Assembly: GCF_026626635.1 (NCBI RefSeq)
Contig: NZ_JAPNKA010000001.1
Location: forward strand, 9,284,501 to 9,348,500
Origin: Archangium lansingense
Lineage (GTDB): Bacteria > Myxococcota > Myxococcia > Myxococcales > Myxococcaceae
Reading direction: 5' to 3'
DNA: 64,000 nt
In this document: positions 34,105-42,752 of the stretch, one piece after another
How positions within the stretch are numbered: position 1 is the first letter of the stretch
Layout of the letters: every line of letters starts with the position of its first letter
Program-made: the position numbers and the translations under genes
Notes under the pieces: generated by a model
Database searches by the model: none
The model's input: only the letters and a program-made list of their open reading frames with translations
What the model was told of the DNA's origin: nothing

Positions 34105-35914
34105 CCAGGACGAGCTGCTCCGCGTGTACCGCCAGGAATTGGCCTGGCTGCGCGGCGCCGGCAAGGAGTTCGCACGCCGCCACCCCGACGTGGCCGAACA
34201 GCTTCAGTTCGGGCCCACCGAGTCGGGCGACCCCCACGTGGAGCGGCTCATCGAGTCGTTCGCCTTCCTCACCGCACGCATCCAGCACGCCTTCGACAGC
34301 GATCTGCCCGAGCTCAGCACCAGCCTGCTCAGCCAACTCGCGCCCCACCTGCTGGAGCCACTGCCCTCGCTCGCCATCGCCCACTTCGAGGTGGACCCCG
34401 GGGCGGGCCTGCCCCTGGCGGGCAGCCGCGTCGAGCGCGACACCCCGCTGCTGGCGCCGCTGCGCTCGGGGCAGACCGTACGCTTCCGCACCTGCTACCC
34501 GGTGACGCTCTGGCCGCTGGAGGTCGCCGAAGCCAGCATGCGCTCCCCCAACGACTACCCCTGGCTGCGCCAGCGGCGCGACGTGGCGTCCGTGCTCCGG
34601 CTGCGGCTGCGGACGCTCAAGGGCGTCCGATGGTCGGATCTGAAGATCGAACGCCTGCGCTTCTTCCTCGACGGACCGCCCGAGGTGTCCTACCGCCTCT
34701 ATGATCTGCTCACCAGCCAGGTCCGGGGAGTGGCGCTCGCACCCGAGGGCTCGCCGTCTGGGCTCCGCCTCCAGCCCGCGGACAGTCTGCGGCTGCTGGG
34801 GTTCGGCCCGGAGGAGGCAGTGCTGCCGGCCCCACCCCATACCCCTCGTGGCTATCGCCTGCTGCAGGAGTACTTCGCCTTCCCGGAGAAGTTCCTCTTC
34901 TGCGACGTGGAGCTGAGCCGGGAGTGTGTCCAGGCCTCCGAGCGGGAGCTCGAGGTGCTCGTCCTGCTGGGCTCGGACTCCGCGATGAGCCTCCCGCTCA
35001 CGACAGAGACACTCCGGCTGGGCTGCACCCCCATCATCAACCTCTTCCCCAAGCTGGCCGAGCCCCTGCGGTTGGATCAGCGCCGCACCGAGTACCCGCT
35101 GATTCCCGACCATCGCCGCCAGCAGGAGGTGGAGCTGCACTCCATCCTCTCCGTCAGCGCCTCGGCCCAGGCGGAGGATCATTCGCGGGTGGTGGAGCCC
35201 CTCTTCGCCTGGCGCCACCGGGAGGAGCACGAGCCACGGGCCTTCTGGTATGCGCGGCGCCAGCCCGCCTTGGACGGTGACGAGCGGAACTCGCGGGTGC
35301 TGCTGTCCTTCGTGGACCTGGACTTCAATCCGAAGCTGCCCGCGGACCAGACGCTCCACGCGCACACGCTGTGCACCAATGGAGCACTGCCCTTGCGGCT
35401 CGAGGCGGGAACGAAGCTCCAGGTGGAGGAGCGCGCTCCGGCGGGCACCCTCAAGCTGCTGCGCCGCCCCACGGCCCCGCGCCAGCCTCCCACGCGGGGC
35501 GCCTCTCTCTGGCAGCTCGTCTCGGTGCTGTCGCTCAACCACCTCTCGCTCACCGAGGGGCCACAAGCCCTGGAGGCGCTCCGGGAGTTGCTGCGGCTGC
35601 ATGACTTCTCCGATGGCGAGCTCAGTGAGAAGCAACTCCAGGGACTGACGGGCCTGGCCTGCCGCCCGGCAGTGGCACGCCTGCGCGGAAGTCCGGACTG
35701 GCGAGGCCTCTGCCGGGGACTGGAGCTCACCCTCACCTTCGACAAGTCGCGCTACCTGGGAGGCAGTGCCCTGCTCCTGGGGGCGGTGCTCAGTCACTTC
35801 TTCGGTCTGTATGCATCCGTGGAGTCATTCACGCGGCTCGTGGCGAAACGCGAGCAGCGAGAGGGAGTGTGGAAGACATGGCCGCCCATGGCTGGCGATC
35901 AGCCCCTTCTGTAG
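34094..35914 (+). CDS. tssF: T6SS baseplate protein TssF
   Basis: The 606-aa protein begins with the family pattern SQDELLRVYRQELAWLRGAG, then KEFARRHPDVAEQL and HVERLIESFAFLTARIQ, and ends in a gp6-like C-terminal domain. The length fits. It overlaps both neighbours: tssE at the start and tssG at its end by about 37 bases. Confidence 0.95.
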   Translation: MGASQDELLRVYRQELAWLRGAGKEFARRHPDVAEQLQFGPTESGDPHVERLIESFAFLTARIQHAFDSDLPELSTSLLSQLAPHLLEPLPSLAIAHFEVDPGAGLPLAGSRVERDTPLLAPLRSGQTVRFRTCYPVTLWPLEVAEASMRSPNDYPWLRQRRDVASVLRLRLRTLKGVRWSDLKIERLRFFLDGPPEVSYRLYDLLTSQVRGVALAPEGSPSGLRLQPADSLRLLGFGPEEAVLPAPPHTPRGYRLLQEYFAFPEKFLFCDVELSRECVQASERELEVLVLLGSDSAMSLPLTTETLRLGCTPIINLFPKLAEPLRLDQRRTEYPLIPDHRRQQEVELHSILSVSASAQAEDHSRVVEPLFAWRHREEHEPRAFWYARRQPALDGDERNSRVLLSFVDLDFNPKLPADQTLHAHTLCTNGALPLRLEAGTKLQVEERAPAGTLKLLRRPTAPRQPPTRGASLWQLVSVLSLNHLSLTEGPQALEALRELLRLHDFSDGELSEKQLQGLTGLACRPAVARLRGSPDWRGLCRGLELTLTFDKSRYLGGSALLLGAVLSHFFGLYASVESFTRLVAKREQREGVWKTWPPMAGDQPLL

Positions 35915-36951
35915 AAGACGAGCTCTTCGCGTCCGGCTACCGCTTCGACTTCTTCCAGGCCATGCGCCTGCTGAAGCTGCTCGAACATCGGGAACGCGAG
36001 GGCCGAGACCCGCCGCCCCAGCCAGAGCCCGTGCGCCTGCGCGCCGCGATGAGCATGGCCTTCCCAGCCAGCGACCTCGTCGAGGTGAAGCGGCCCGAAG
36101 CAAAGGAGGGGGAAGCAGGCCAAGGCATGCCCGAGTTGACGGCGGCCTTCTTCGCGCTGGGCGGGGCGCTGGGGCCCTTGCCGAGCCCCTACTCCCAGCA
36201 GCTCGTGAACCGCGTGCGCTCAGGCTCGGGAGGCAAGGCCACGCGCGACTTCCTGGACATCTTCCACCACCGGTTGCTGTCGCTGTTCTACCGGGGGCGC
36301 CAGCTCCGCCGGGTGTGGCTGGAGGAGGGCCCGCCCGAGCAGTACGCGGTGACCCGCTACCTGTATGCCCTGCTGGGGCTGGGCACCCCGCGCCTGCGCA
36401 ACCGGTTGGAGGTAGAGGACCGGGTGCTGCTGCGCTACGCGGGGCTGCTGATACGCCGGCCCATGTCCTCGGGAGCCCTGGAGGCGATGCTCACGGACTG
36501 GCTTGGCGTGGAAGTACGCCCACGGCTGCCTCGGGGCGCCTGGCTGGAGCTGGGTGAGGAGCAGACAACGCGCCTGGGCGCCCTCGGGCAAAACCAGCGG
36601 CTCGGACAGGGAGCGGTGCTCGGCACGCGTGCCTGGCATTCACAGGCGGGCCTGGAGTTGGAGCTCGGGCCCCTCTCCTGGCGCCGCTACCTGGACCTGC
36701 TGCCCGGAAGCCCGGGGCTGAGCAAGCTGCGCTCGCTCACCCGTTTCGCGCTGGGCCCGATTCCGGACGTGGGGCTCGTCTTGAAGCCACGCCCCGAGGA
36801 CATCCAGGAACAGCCCCTGCGCACCCACGGTGGCCCGCGTCTGGGGTGGACAACGTGGCTGCGCGCCAGGCCCGGACACCGAGGACCCCAGACGGTGGCG
36901 CTCTCGCCACGCCACATGCGCACGCGGACCGAGGAGGAAGTTGAAACATGA
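35878..36951 (+). CDS. tssG: T6SS baseplate protein TssG
   Basis: The 357-aa protein has the typical opener FASGYRFDFFQAMRLLKLLE, the block LTAAFFALGGALGPLPSPYS, then DFLDIFHHRLLSLFYR. It completes the TssE/F/G/K wedge. The start may be the ATG at 35878 or a GTG 9 bases upstream. Its stop overlaps vgrG's ATG (ATGA). Confidence 0.93.
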   Translation: MAAHGWRSAPSVEDELFASGYRFDFFQAMRLLKLLEHREREGRDPPPQPEPVRLRAAMSMAFPASDLVEVKRPEAKEGEAGQGMPELTAAFFALGGALGPLPSPYSQQLVNRVRSGSGGKATRDFLDIFHHRLLSLFYRGRQLRRVWLEEGPPEQYAVTRYLYALLGLGTPRLRNRLEVEDRVLLRYAGLLIRRPMSSGALEAMLTDWLGVEVRPRLPRGAWLELGEEQTTRLGALGQNQRLGQGAVLGTRAWHSQAGLELELGPLSWRRYLDLLPGSPGLSKLRSLTRFALGPIPDVGLVLKPRPEDIQEQPLRTHGGPRLGWTTWLRARPGHRGPQTVALSPRHMRTRTEEEVET

Positions 36952-38786
36952 GAACGGATTTCACCCAGGACAATGTCTATCTCTCCGTCACCACGCCACT
37001 GGGCAAGGACGTGCTGTGGTTGCAAGGCTTCCAAGGCGAGGAGGCCCTCTCCCAGCCCTTCCACTTCACCCTGGAGCTGCGCTCCGAGCGGCCGGACGTG
37101 GACTTCTTCCAGGTGGTGGGCCAGGACGCCACCATCTCCCTGGTACTGCGGCCCGGAGACACCGAGCGCTACCTCCACGGGGTGGTGACCCGCTTCGTCC
37201 AGGCTGGCACCTTCGCGGACTTCACCTGCTACACGGCCGAGCTGCGCCCCCGGCTCTGGCTGCTCACCCTCACCCTCGACAGCCGCATCTTCCAGGAGAT
37301 GACGGTGCCGGAGATTCTCGAGCAGCTCTTCTCCGAGCACGACATCGACGTGCGGATGGAGCTCCAGGAGTCCTATGCGAAGCGCGAGTACTGCGTGCAG
37401 CATCAGGAGTCCACCTTCGACTTCGTCTCGCGGCTCATGGAGGACGAAGGCATCTTCTACTTCTTCGAGCACTCGGAGGCGCAGCACAGGCTGGTACTGG
37501 CCGATGACCCGGACGCCCATGTACCCTGCCCCGGCCCGGGCGTAGCGAAGGTGGAGGGACACCTGCCCTCGGTGAGGGCGGACGATTCCATCACCAGCTG
37601 CGAGGTGGAGCAGCAGATGGTGCCGGAGGCCATTTCCATGGGGGACTACGATTTCGAGATCCCCTCGCGCCCCCTGCCCCCGAAGGTGACCGGCCCCTCG
37701 GGGGCGAGACTCGCGCGGTACGAATTCCCCGGACGCTTCAACCAGAATGCGGTGGGCGCACAGCGCGACCAGATGCGCATGGAATCCCATGAGGTGCGGG
37801 CCCACACGCTGCGGGGCCAGAGCCGGGTGCGCGGGTTCACCTCCGGCCACCGCTTCACCCTGGCCGAGCACCCCCGGGAAGACATCAACGGGGACTACGT
37901 CCTGCGCTCGGTGTCCCACGAGGCCACGGTGGAGCAGTACACCAACACCTTCGAGGCCTTCCCCGCCTCCACGCCCTTCTGCCCGCCCGTGGTCACACCG
38001 CGGCCCCTGGTCAACGGCGTCCAGAGCGCCCGGGTCGTGGGAGATCCGGGCAACGAGGAGATCTGCACGGACCGCTATGGCCGGGTGAAGGTGTGCTTCC
38101 CCTGGGACCGCGAGCACCGCAACTCGTGTTGGATACGGGTGGCCCATGGCCGGGCTGGTAACGGTTGGGGCAACTTCTTCCTCCCCCACATTGGACAGGA
38201 GGTGCTCGTCACGTTCATGGATGGGGATCCGGATCGGCCCGTCATCACCGGCTCGGTCCATAACCGGGAGCAGCAGGTGCCGTTTTCCCTGTCCGCCGAG
38301 CAAACCCGGAGCACGGTGCGCGGCAGGCCTTCCGGCGAGGGCGAGCCCAATGAGCTGCGTTTCGAGGACAAGAAGGGCGCGGAGGAGCTCTCCCTGCATG
38401 CCCGCCGGGACATGAAGGTCACGGTGGAGCACGACAGCGTGCGCGAGGTGGAGAACGACGACACACTGGAGATCAAGCAGGGCGACCAGATCGTGTCCGT
38501 CAACCAGGGCGGGCAATCGCTCACTGTCGGCGGGGATTCGCAGGTGACGGTGGGCGGGAATCACGCCCTGGAAGCAGGCAGGGAGATCCACCTGAAGGCA
38601 GACAGGATCATCATCGAGGCCACGAGTGGGCTCACCCTGAAGGGGCCGGGTGGACTGCTCAGCTCCCAGTTCATCACCATTGATCAGGGCGGCGTCGTCA
38701 TCAACGGCAAGCTGGTGAACCTCAACAGTCCGGGAATGGAACTCCGGGCGATGTCCGGCAGCGGAGCACACCCGAGGAAACCCTAG
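36948..38786 (+). CDS. vgrG: T6SS spike protein VgrG
   Basis: VgrG forms the spike tip of the needle. The 612-aa protein has the gp27-like start LQGFQGEEALSQPFHFTLEL, the gp5-like linker PRPLVNGVQSARVVGDPGNE, and WIRVAHGRAGNGWGNFFLPH. It ends with the repetitive beta-helix (EIKQGDQIVSVNQGGQSLTV). No extra effector domain follows. The PAAR gene starts 2 bases after its stop, so the PAAR tip is made with it. Confidence 0.96.
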   Translation: MRTDFTQDNVYLSVTTPLGKDVLWLQGFQGEEALSQPFHFTLELRSERPDVDFFQVVGQDATISLVLRPGDTERYLHGVVTRFVQAGTFADFTCYTAELRPRLWLLTLTLDSRIFQEMTVPEILEQLFSEHDIDVRMELQESYAKREYCVQHQESTFDFVSRLMEDEGIFYFFEHSEAQHRLVLADDPDAHVPCPGPGVAKVEGHLPSVRADDSITSCEVEQQMVPEAISMGDYDFEIPSRPLPPKVTGPSGARLARYEFPGRFNQNAVGAQRDQMRMESHEVRAHTLRGQSRVRGFTSGHRFTLAEHPREDINGDYVLRSVSHEATVEQYTNTFEAFPASTPFCPPVVTPRPLVNGVQSARVVGDPGNEEICTDRYGRVKVCFPWDREHRNSCWIRVAHGRAGNGWGNFFLPHIGQEVLVTFMDGDPDRPVITGSVHNREQQVPFSLSAEQTRSTVRGRPSGEGEPNELRFEDKKGAEELSLHARRDMKVTVEHDSVREVENDDTLEIKQGDQIVSVNQGGQSLTVGGDSQVTVGGNHALEAGREIHLKADRIIIEATSGLTLKGPGGLLSSQFITIDQGGVVINGKLVNLNSPGMELRAMSGSGAHPRKP

Positions 38787-38788
38787 CC

Positions 38789-39115
38789 ATGCTTCCAGCC
38801 GCGCGATTCGACGATAATCATACCTGTCCGAAGATCGGGCCGCTTCCACACGTCGGAGGCCCCGTCCTGGCAGGAGAGCTCACCGTGCTCATCGGAGGCC
38901 TGCCCGCCGCACGGAAGGGAGACCCGCTCGCCTGCATCGGGCCGACAGACACGATCCAGGAAGGAGAGACGACAGTCCTCATCGGGGGCAAACCGGCGGC
39001 CCGGATGGGAGACCCCACGCAGCACGGCGGGCGCATCGTGAAAGGTGCCACCACGGTGCTCATCGGCCAGATCCGTGCGCCCAAATCCAATCAGTCAGGC
39101 GGCGGAGACTCCTGA
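38789..39115 (+). CDS. PAAR-domain spike tip protein
   Basis: The 108-aa product has the PAAR pattern with Gly/Pro repeats (HVGGPVLAGELTVLIGGLPA, GETTVLIGGKPAARMGDPTQ, HGGRIVKGATTVLIGQI). PAAR forms the sharp zinc-tipped cone on VgrG. There is no C-terminal toxin here, so cargo would have to bind separately. The genes behind it could be cargo; that is inference. Confidence 0.93.
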   Translation: MLPAARFDDNHTCPKIGPLPHVGGPVLAGELTVLIGGLPAARKGDPLACIGPTDTIQEGETTVLIGGKPAARMGDPTQHGGRIVKGATTVLIGQIRAPKSNQSGGGDS

Positions 39116-39186
39116 GCGTCACAGAACCGACGTTCGAGCTCCATTCCCTTACAGCATTTCCCATCATCCCCACGAAGGAATCCACG

Positions 39187-39738
39187 ATGACGCGAATGAT
39201 GTCCATGTTCATGATTGCCACGACGACCTTGGGCCTGGGCACCACGGCGCGAGCCGAGGAACCGCCTCTCGCCATCACGCTCAAGGACAGCCCTCATGTA
39301 CTGACCGTTGGCGGCTCCAAGAGCCAGGATGCGGTCGTCCTGTCTCCCTTCCAGCTCCAATCCGCCCAGGGTTTCTGGCTGAAGCCGGTCGGGAAGCCCG
39401 AGGACCGGCGCTTCAACATCATCTCCCAGCAGAGCGGCCAATGCGTGGATGTCAAGGATGGGAGCCGCGAGGAAGGAGCCCCCCTCGTCCAACGGGAGTG
39501 CAGTGGTGCGAGCTGTCAGGTGTTCCATGTGAGTGACCGGGGCACCGATGGCCACCGAGAGATCCGCAATCAACTCAGCGGCAAATGCCTGGCGGCGCCA
39601 CAGGGCGGCAACTCCTCCGGCGCCCAGCTCGTCCAGTGGAAGTGCACCGGCCAGGACAACCAGCGGTTCCGCATTAGCCCCGCCCAGACTACCGCCTCCA
39701 CCAAGGCTACGCCAGGGACGGTCCCCCCCAGCAGGTAG
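39187..39738 (+). CDS. Secreted ricin B-type lectin protein
   Basis: The 183-aa product has a signal peptide (MMSMFMIATTTLGLGTTARA). The remaining part forms a ricin-type beta-trefoil with QxW-like boxes (SGQCVDVKDGSREEGAPLVQ, SGKCLAAPQGGNSSGAQLVQ, then QDNQRFRI). Such domains bind sugars. It follows the PAAR gene by 71 bases on the same strand, so it could share the T6SS transcript. Having a Sec signal, it is not an obvious T6SS cargo itself. Confidence 0.85.
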   Translation: MTRMMSMFMIATTTLGLGTTARAEEPPLAITLKDSPHVLTVGGSKSQDAVVLSPFQLQSAQGFWLKPVGKPEDRRFNIISQQSGQCVDVKDGSREEGAPLVQRECSGASCQVFHVSDRGTDGHREIRNQLSGKCLAAPQGGNSSGAQLVQWKCTGQDNQRFRISPAQTTASTKATPGTVPPSR

Positions 39739-39807
39739 CTATTCACCGGGAAACCAATCCTTCCACCCAAAATCAAAACCGGTGTCAATCACCACCGCGG
39801 GTGCAAA

Positions 39808-41325
39808 ATGCCAAAGGCTCCCAAATCGAAGAGTTCTACGAGATACGACCCGATCCAGCCCGAGTTGCGCCGCTCGCCACGGCTGGCCACCATGCAAAAC
39901 ACGCAGCGCACGTCATCATCCGGGACCATCAGCCCAGTCAACAACAACCGGGCCGGTTCCTCCTCCACTGTGCCCGGCTCGCACCTGTCGCACCATTCAG
40001 CGAACCTCCCCCTGCGGTCGTCTCCCTCCCGCCCAAACTCCTCCAGATCTTCTACCTTTTCACCGGCGCCCACTGTTTCAACATCGTCCCCGAGGACAAC
40101 AACCACCACCTCCTCTTCCAGTGCGTCCTCTTCGTCCAGCGGCTCGGGCAGGAAGGAGAGCAGGAAGAGGCATGCCCCCTCTCCCACGACCACCACATCC
40201 GCGAGCGCCTCATCGAGTACGGATGACCCCACCACGAAGCCGGGGCGTGACGCCATCGTGACGAAGTACAAAAAGCAGGTAACACAGGCATCCAGCCAGG
40301 TGGAGAGCAGCACCCCCTCCGAAGAGGAGCAGCTCGGGACTCAGGCCCAAGTGGCCAGCAAGTTCTACCAGGCTGCCTCCCAGAAACACATCCAGCGTAA
40401 GCTGGCGAAACAGGCAAAGGATCCAAGCACCTTTACCGAGCCCTACTCACAGAACAACCCACTCAAATCGATGCTCAACCTGGAGATGGGTCATGGCGTG
40501 GCGCAGATGCGCACTTCCGCTCCCGCTCCGGCTTCTGCTTCAGCTTCTGCACCGGCTCCCGCTCCTACGACTGGAAAGCAGCCCTCTCACTCCGTCCAGA
40601 AGTTCGGCAGCAGCCAGACGACAGTGAGGGTCCCGAACGAGGGGGCCAGGAGCGGGCCTTCCCTGCTCAGCAAGACGACGGTGGCCTTGCAGGGGGCGGG
40701 GCAGAGCTCGAAGTACTCGGTCATGGCAAGCAGGAGCACGCCCATCCACCCGATGCAGGGGACCAACCCCACCTTTCACAACCTGGCCGCACTGGAGGCG
40801 GCTCGCTCGGGAGGCCGGGACCAGGCCTCTGTCGCCGCCAAGATGCGCCTGGCCCAGACGGGGAACCTCACGCCCCAGCAGGCCTCCGCTCCCCAAACGC
40901 ATGCGACGTTCGAGCAGCCGGATGCCCAGAAGCCGACGCCCGCTCAGCAAAGGTTGATTGCTCGGAACACGGGCAACACGCTCAAGCTCTGGGCGAATGG
41001 GCCAGGCTCGAGCAGATCCAGCAGTTCGACGGCCAGCGCTCCGGCTCCCAGCAGCTCGGCATCCAGCTCCTCTGCTTCCAGTGCCCCGGTGCCGAGCGTA
41101 CAGCCCCCGGGCTCGCCGCGAGGGCAGCGGTTCATCTCGGCCCTGCAGAACATGTCTTCGAGTCCAACGCCTTCGAGGGAAGATTTGCACGAGGCGATCT
41201 CGATCCTGTCGGACGTGCACGGCAGCAACTTCGCTGCCCCCATGTCTCCTGTGGGCACGGACTCCGAAGGCGAAGCCTTCGAGGAGACATTCGGTACCAA
41301 GCCGACCAAGAAGGGTCCGCCGTAG
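39808..41325 (+). CDS. Large Ser-rich disordered protein, possible T6SS cargo
   Basis: The 505-aa protein has no recognised domain. It opens with a basic stretch, KSKSSTRYDPIQPELRRSPR, followed by LATMQNTQRTSS, and another basic patch (SGRKESRKRHAPS) near residue 115. Long runs of Ser, Thr, Ala and Pro fill 45-150 and 385-440. A less disordered middle (residues 150-385) has helical pieces such as KFYQAASQKHIQRKLAKQAK. Its codon use drifts to lower GC. Placed behind vgrG-PAAR-lectin, it may be an effector or accessory factor. The function is unknown. Confidence 0.7.
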   Translation: MPKAPKSKSSTRYDPIQPELRRSPRLATMQNTQRTSSSGTISPVNNNRAGSSSTVPGSHLSHHSANLPLRSSPSRPNSSRSSTFSPAPTVSTSSPRTTTTTSSSSASSSSSGSGRKESRKRHAPSPTTTTSASASSSTDDPTTKPGRDAIVTKYKKQVTQASSQVESSTPSEEEQLGTQAQVASKFYQAASQKHIQRKLAKQAKDPSTFTEPYSQNNPLKSMLNLEMGHGVAQMRTSAPAPASASASAPAPAPTTGKQPSHSVQKFGSSQTTVRVPNEGARSGPSLLSKTTVALQGAGQSSKYSVMASRSTPIHPMQGTNPTFHNLAALEAARSGGRDQASVAAKMRLAQTGNLTPQQASAPQTHATFEQPDAQKPTPAQQRLIARNTGNTLKLWANGPGSSRSSSSTASAPAPSSSASSSSASSAPVPSVQPPGSPRGQRFISALQNMSSSPTPSREDLHEAISILSDVHGSNFAAPMSPVGTDSEGEAFEETFGTKPTKKGPP

Positions 41326-41621
41326 CAGGGCCTTGGGGCTTCAAGGGGGACATCGGAGGGGTCGGGCCACTCCCAGGCGGAGCGGTAGCCTGCGCCCTCC
41401 TGAGTGGACTCGATGAAGCGGGCATAGAGGGCATCGGCCCCTGCGAAGACCAGCTCTGCAACTGGGACCTCACGCTGGAGCCCGGCGCCAGGAAGAATCT
41501 GCGTTCATCCAGCCCAATTCCGCCAGACGCAAGGCTTGCATCCAATTGATGGAGTGTTCGTCACATCCGCCCCTGCCCCATTCCACCCCTTCATTGGCTT
41601 CGCCTGAAAAGGAAATAGCAG
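41326..41621. other. Gene-poor gap with a possible minus-strand relic
   Basis: No complete gene is seen. On the minus strand a frame open from 41504 down into the disordered gene's end reads plausible protein (REVPVAELVFAGADALYARF, then IESTQEGAGYRSAWEWPD) but has no start and runs under another gene. I read it as a remnant of something deleted; family unknown. The promoter of the Cys-rich peptide operon should lie in the last 100 bases. Confidence 0.35.
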
Positions 41622-41906
41622 ATGAACATCAAGACTCTGGCAGCAGTCGTCGGCACTCTGTCTCTCGGCTCGCTCGCGGCGGGATGTGCGACCTCCAGTG
41701 GTTCCGCGGCGCCTGGCACAGAAAAGGGCGCGCAGGGTTCTTGTAGCGCCAGGGGTGGCGAGGCCTCGTGCAGCGGCAAGGCCACCCAGAAGGGCAGCGA
41801 GGCCTCATGCGGTGAAGGCTCCTGCAGCGGCGATCAGAAAGCCGCGACTCCGGAGAAGGGCTCCCAGGGAGGCTGCGGCGAGAGCGGCTGCGCGGGTGGC
41901 AGGTAG
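41622..41906 (+). CDS. Cys-rich precursor peptide of a bufferin/HvfA-type cluster
   Basis: The 94-aa product has an N-terminal signal-like helix ending in a Cys (GTLSLGSLAAGCATSS), then a Gly/Ser/Cys-rich core without other structure. Six cysteines there lie in EASCSG, EASCGEGSCSG and GGCGESGCAG contexts, much like the EGKCG units of HvfA-type peptides, which are converted by a DUF692/DUF2063 enzyme pair to copper-binding rings. Both enzyme genes follow at once (3 bases, then an ATGA overlap). The processing and the copper role are inferred from that context and from known families. Confidence 0.75.
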   Translation: MNIKTLAAVVGTLSLGSLAAGCATSSGSAAPGTEKGAQGSCSARGGEASCSGKATQKGSEASCGEGSCSGDQKAATPEKGSQGGCGESGCAGGR

Positions 41907-41909
41907 CCC

Positions 41910-42752
41910 ATGGGTCCTGCATGGCGTCAGGAATTGAAGCCGCTGGGAGCCGGAATCGGACTCCGGCGGGACTTCTATGAGCACCTCCCTCGCACTCCCC
42001 GAGTGCTGGATTGGGTGGAGCTCGTCTCCGAGAACTTCCTCACCCTGGGCGGCCGTGCGCAGCGGGCGCTGGACGCCTGCGCCGAGCGCTGGCCTGTGAT
42101 TCCCCACGGGGTGGGGCTCGACATTGGCGGGCCCGAGCCCCTGGACGAGGAATACGTGAGCCGGCTGGCGGCGCTGGTGGAGCGGGTGGACGCGCCCTTC
42201 TTCTCGGACCACCTGTGCTTCGCGAGGCTGGGTGGGGTGTACCTGCACGATCTGCTGCCTCTGCCCTTCTCCGAGGAGGCAGTGGAGCACGTGGTGCCCC
42301 GGGTGCGCGAGGTGGTGGCGAGGGTGGGACGGCCCTTCGTGTTGGAGAACATCACCTATTACGCACGCATGCCCGGCAGCACCCTGTCCGAGGCCGCCTT
42401 CCTCCGGGCGGTAGTCGAGGAGGCGGACTGCGGCCTATTGCTCGACGTGAACAACGTGTACGTGAATGCGCGCAACCACGGGTACGACCCGAGGGCCTTC
42501 CTGGATGCGCTGCCCCTGGAGCGGGTGGTGCAGGTCCACCTGGCGGGGCACACGGAGCTGCCGGACATCGTCATCGACAGCCACGGAGCCACCGTCCGCG
42601 ATGAGGTGTGGGCGCTCTACCGGTATCTCCTGGAGCGCACCGGGCCGGTGTCGACGCTCATCGAATGGGACCAGGACATCCCGTCGATGGAGGCGGTGCT
42701 GGACGAGGCGGATCGGGCACGTGGGGTGCTCGGAGAGCTGGGGGTACGGTGA
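41910..42752 (+). CDS. DUF692 (MbnB/BufB/HvfB-type) iron oxidase
   Basis: The 280-aa TIM-barrel protein belongs to the multinuclear non-haem iron oxidases. Metal-ligand boxes are visible: VLENITYYA near residue 145, LLLDVNNVYVNARNHG near 178, VQVHLAGHTE near 207, and LIEWDQDIPS near 250. Such enzymes oxidise cysteines of a small peptide. It begins 3 bases after the Cys-rich peptide's stop and overlaps the next gene by 1 base. The substrate should be that peptide. Confidence 0.93.
   Translation: MGPAWRQELKPLGAGIGLRRDFYEHLPRTPRVLDWVELVSENFLTLGGRAQRALDACAERWPVIPHGVGLDIGGPEPLDEEYVSRLAALVERVDAPFFSDHLCFARLGGVYLHDLLPLPFSEEAVEHVVPRVREVVARVGRPFVLENITYYARMPGSTLSEAAFLRAVVEEADCGLLLDVNNVYVNARNHGYDPRAFLDALPLERVVQVHLAGHTELPDIVIDSHGATVRDEVWALYRYLLERTGPVSTLIEWDQDIPSMEAVLDEADRARGVLGELGVR

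Noticed and set aside
36687..38849. 720-aa minus-strand ORF under vgrG
   Set aside because: It is an antisense shadow of vgrG caused by high GC; no domain is seen, and vgrG has overlaps with both neighbours.
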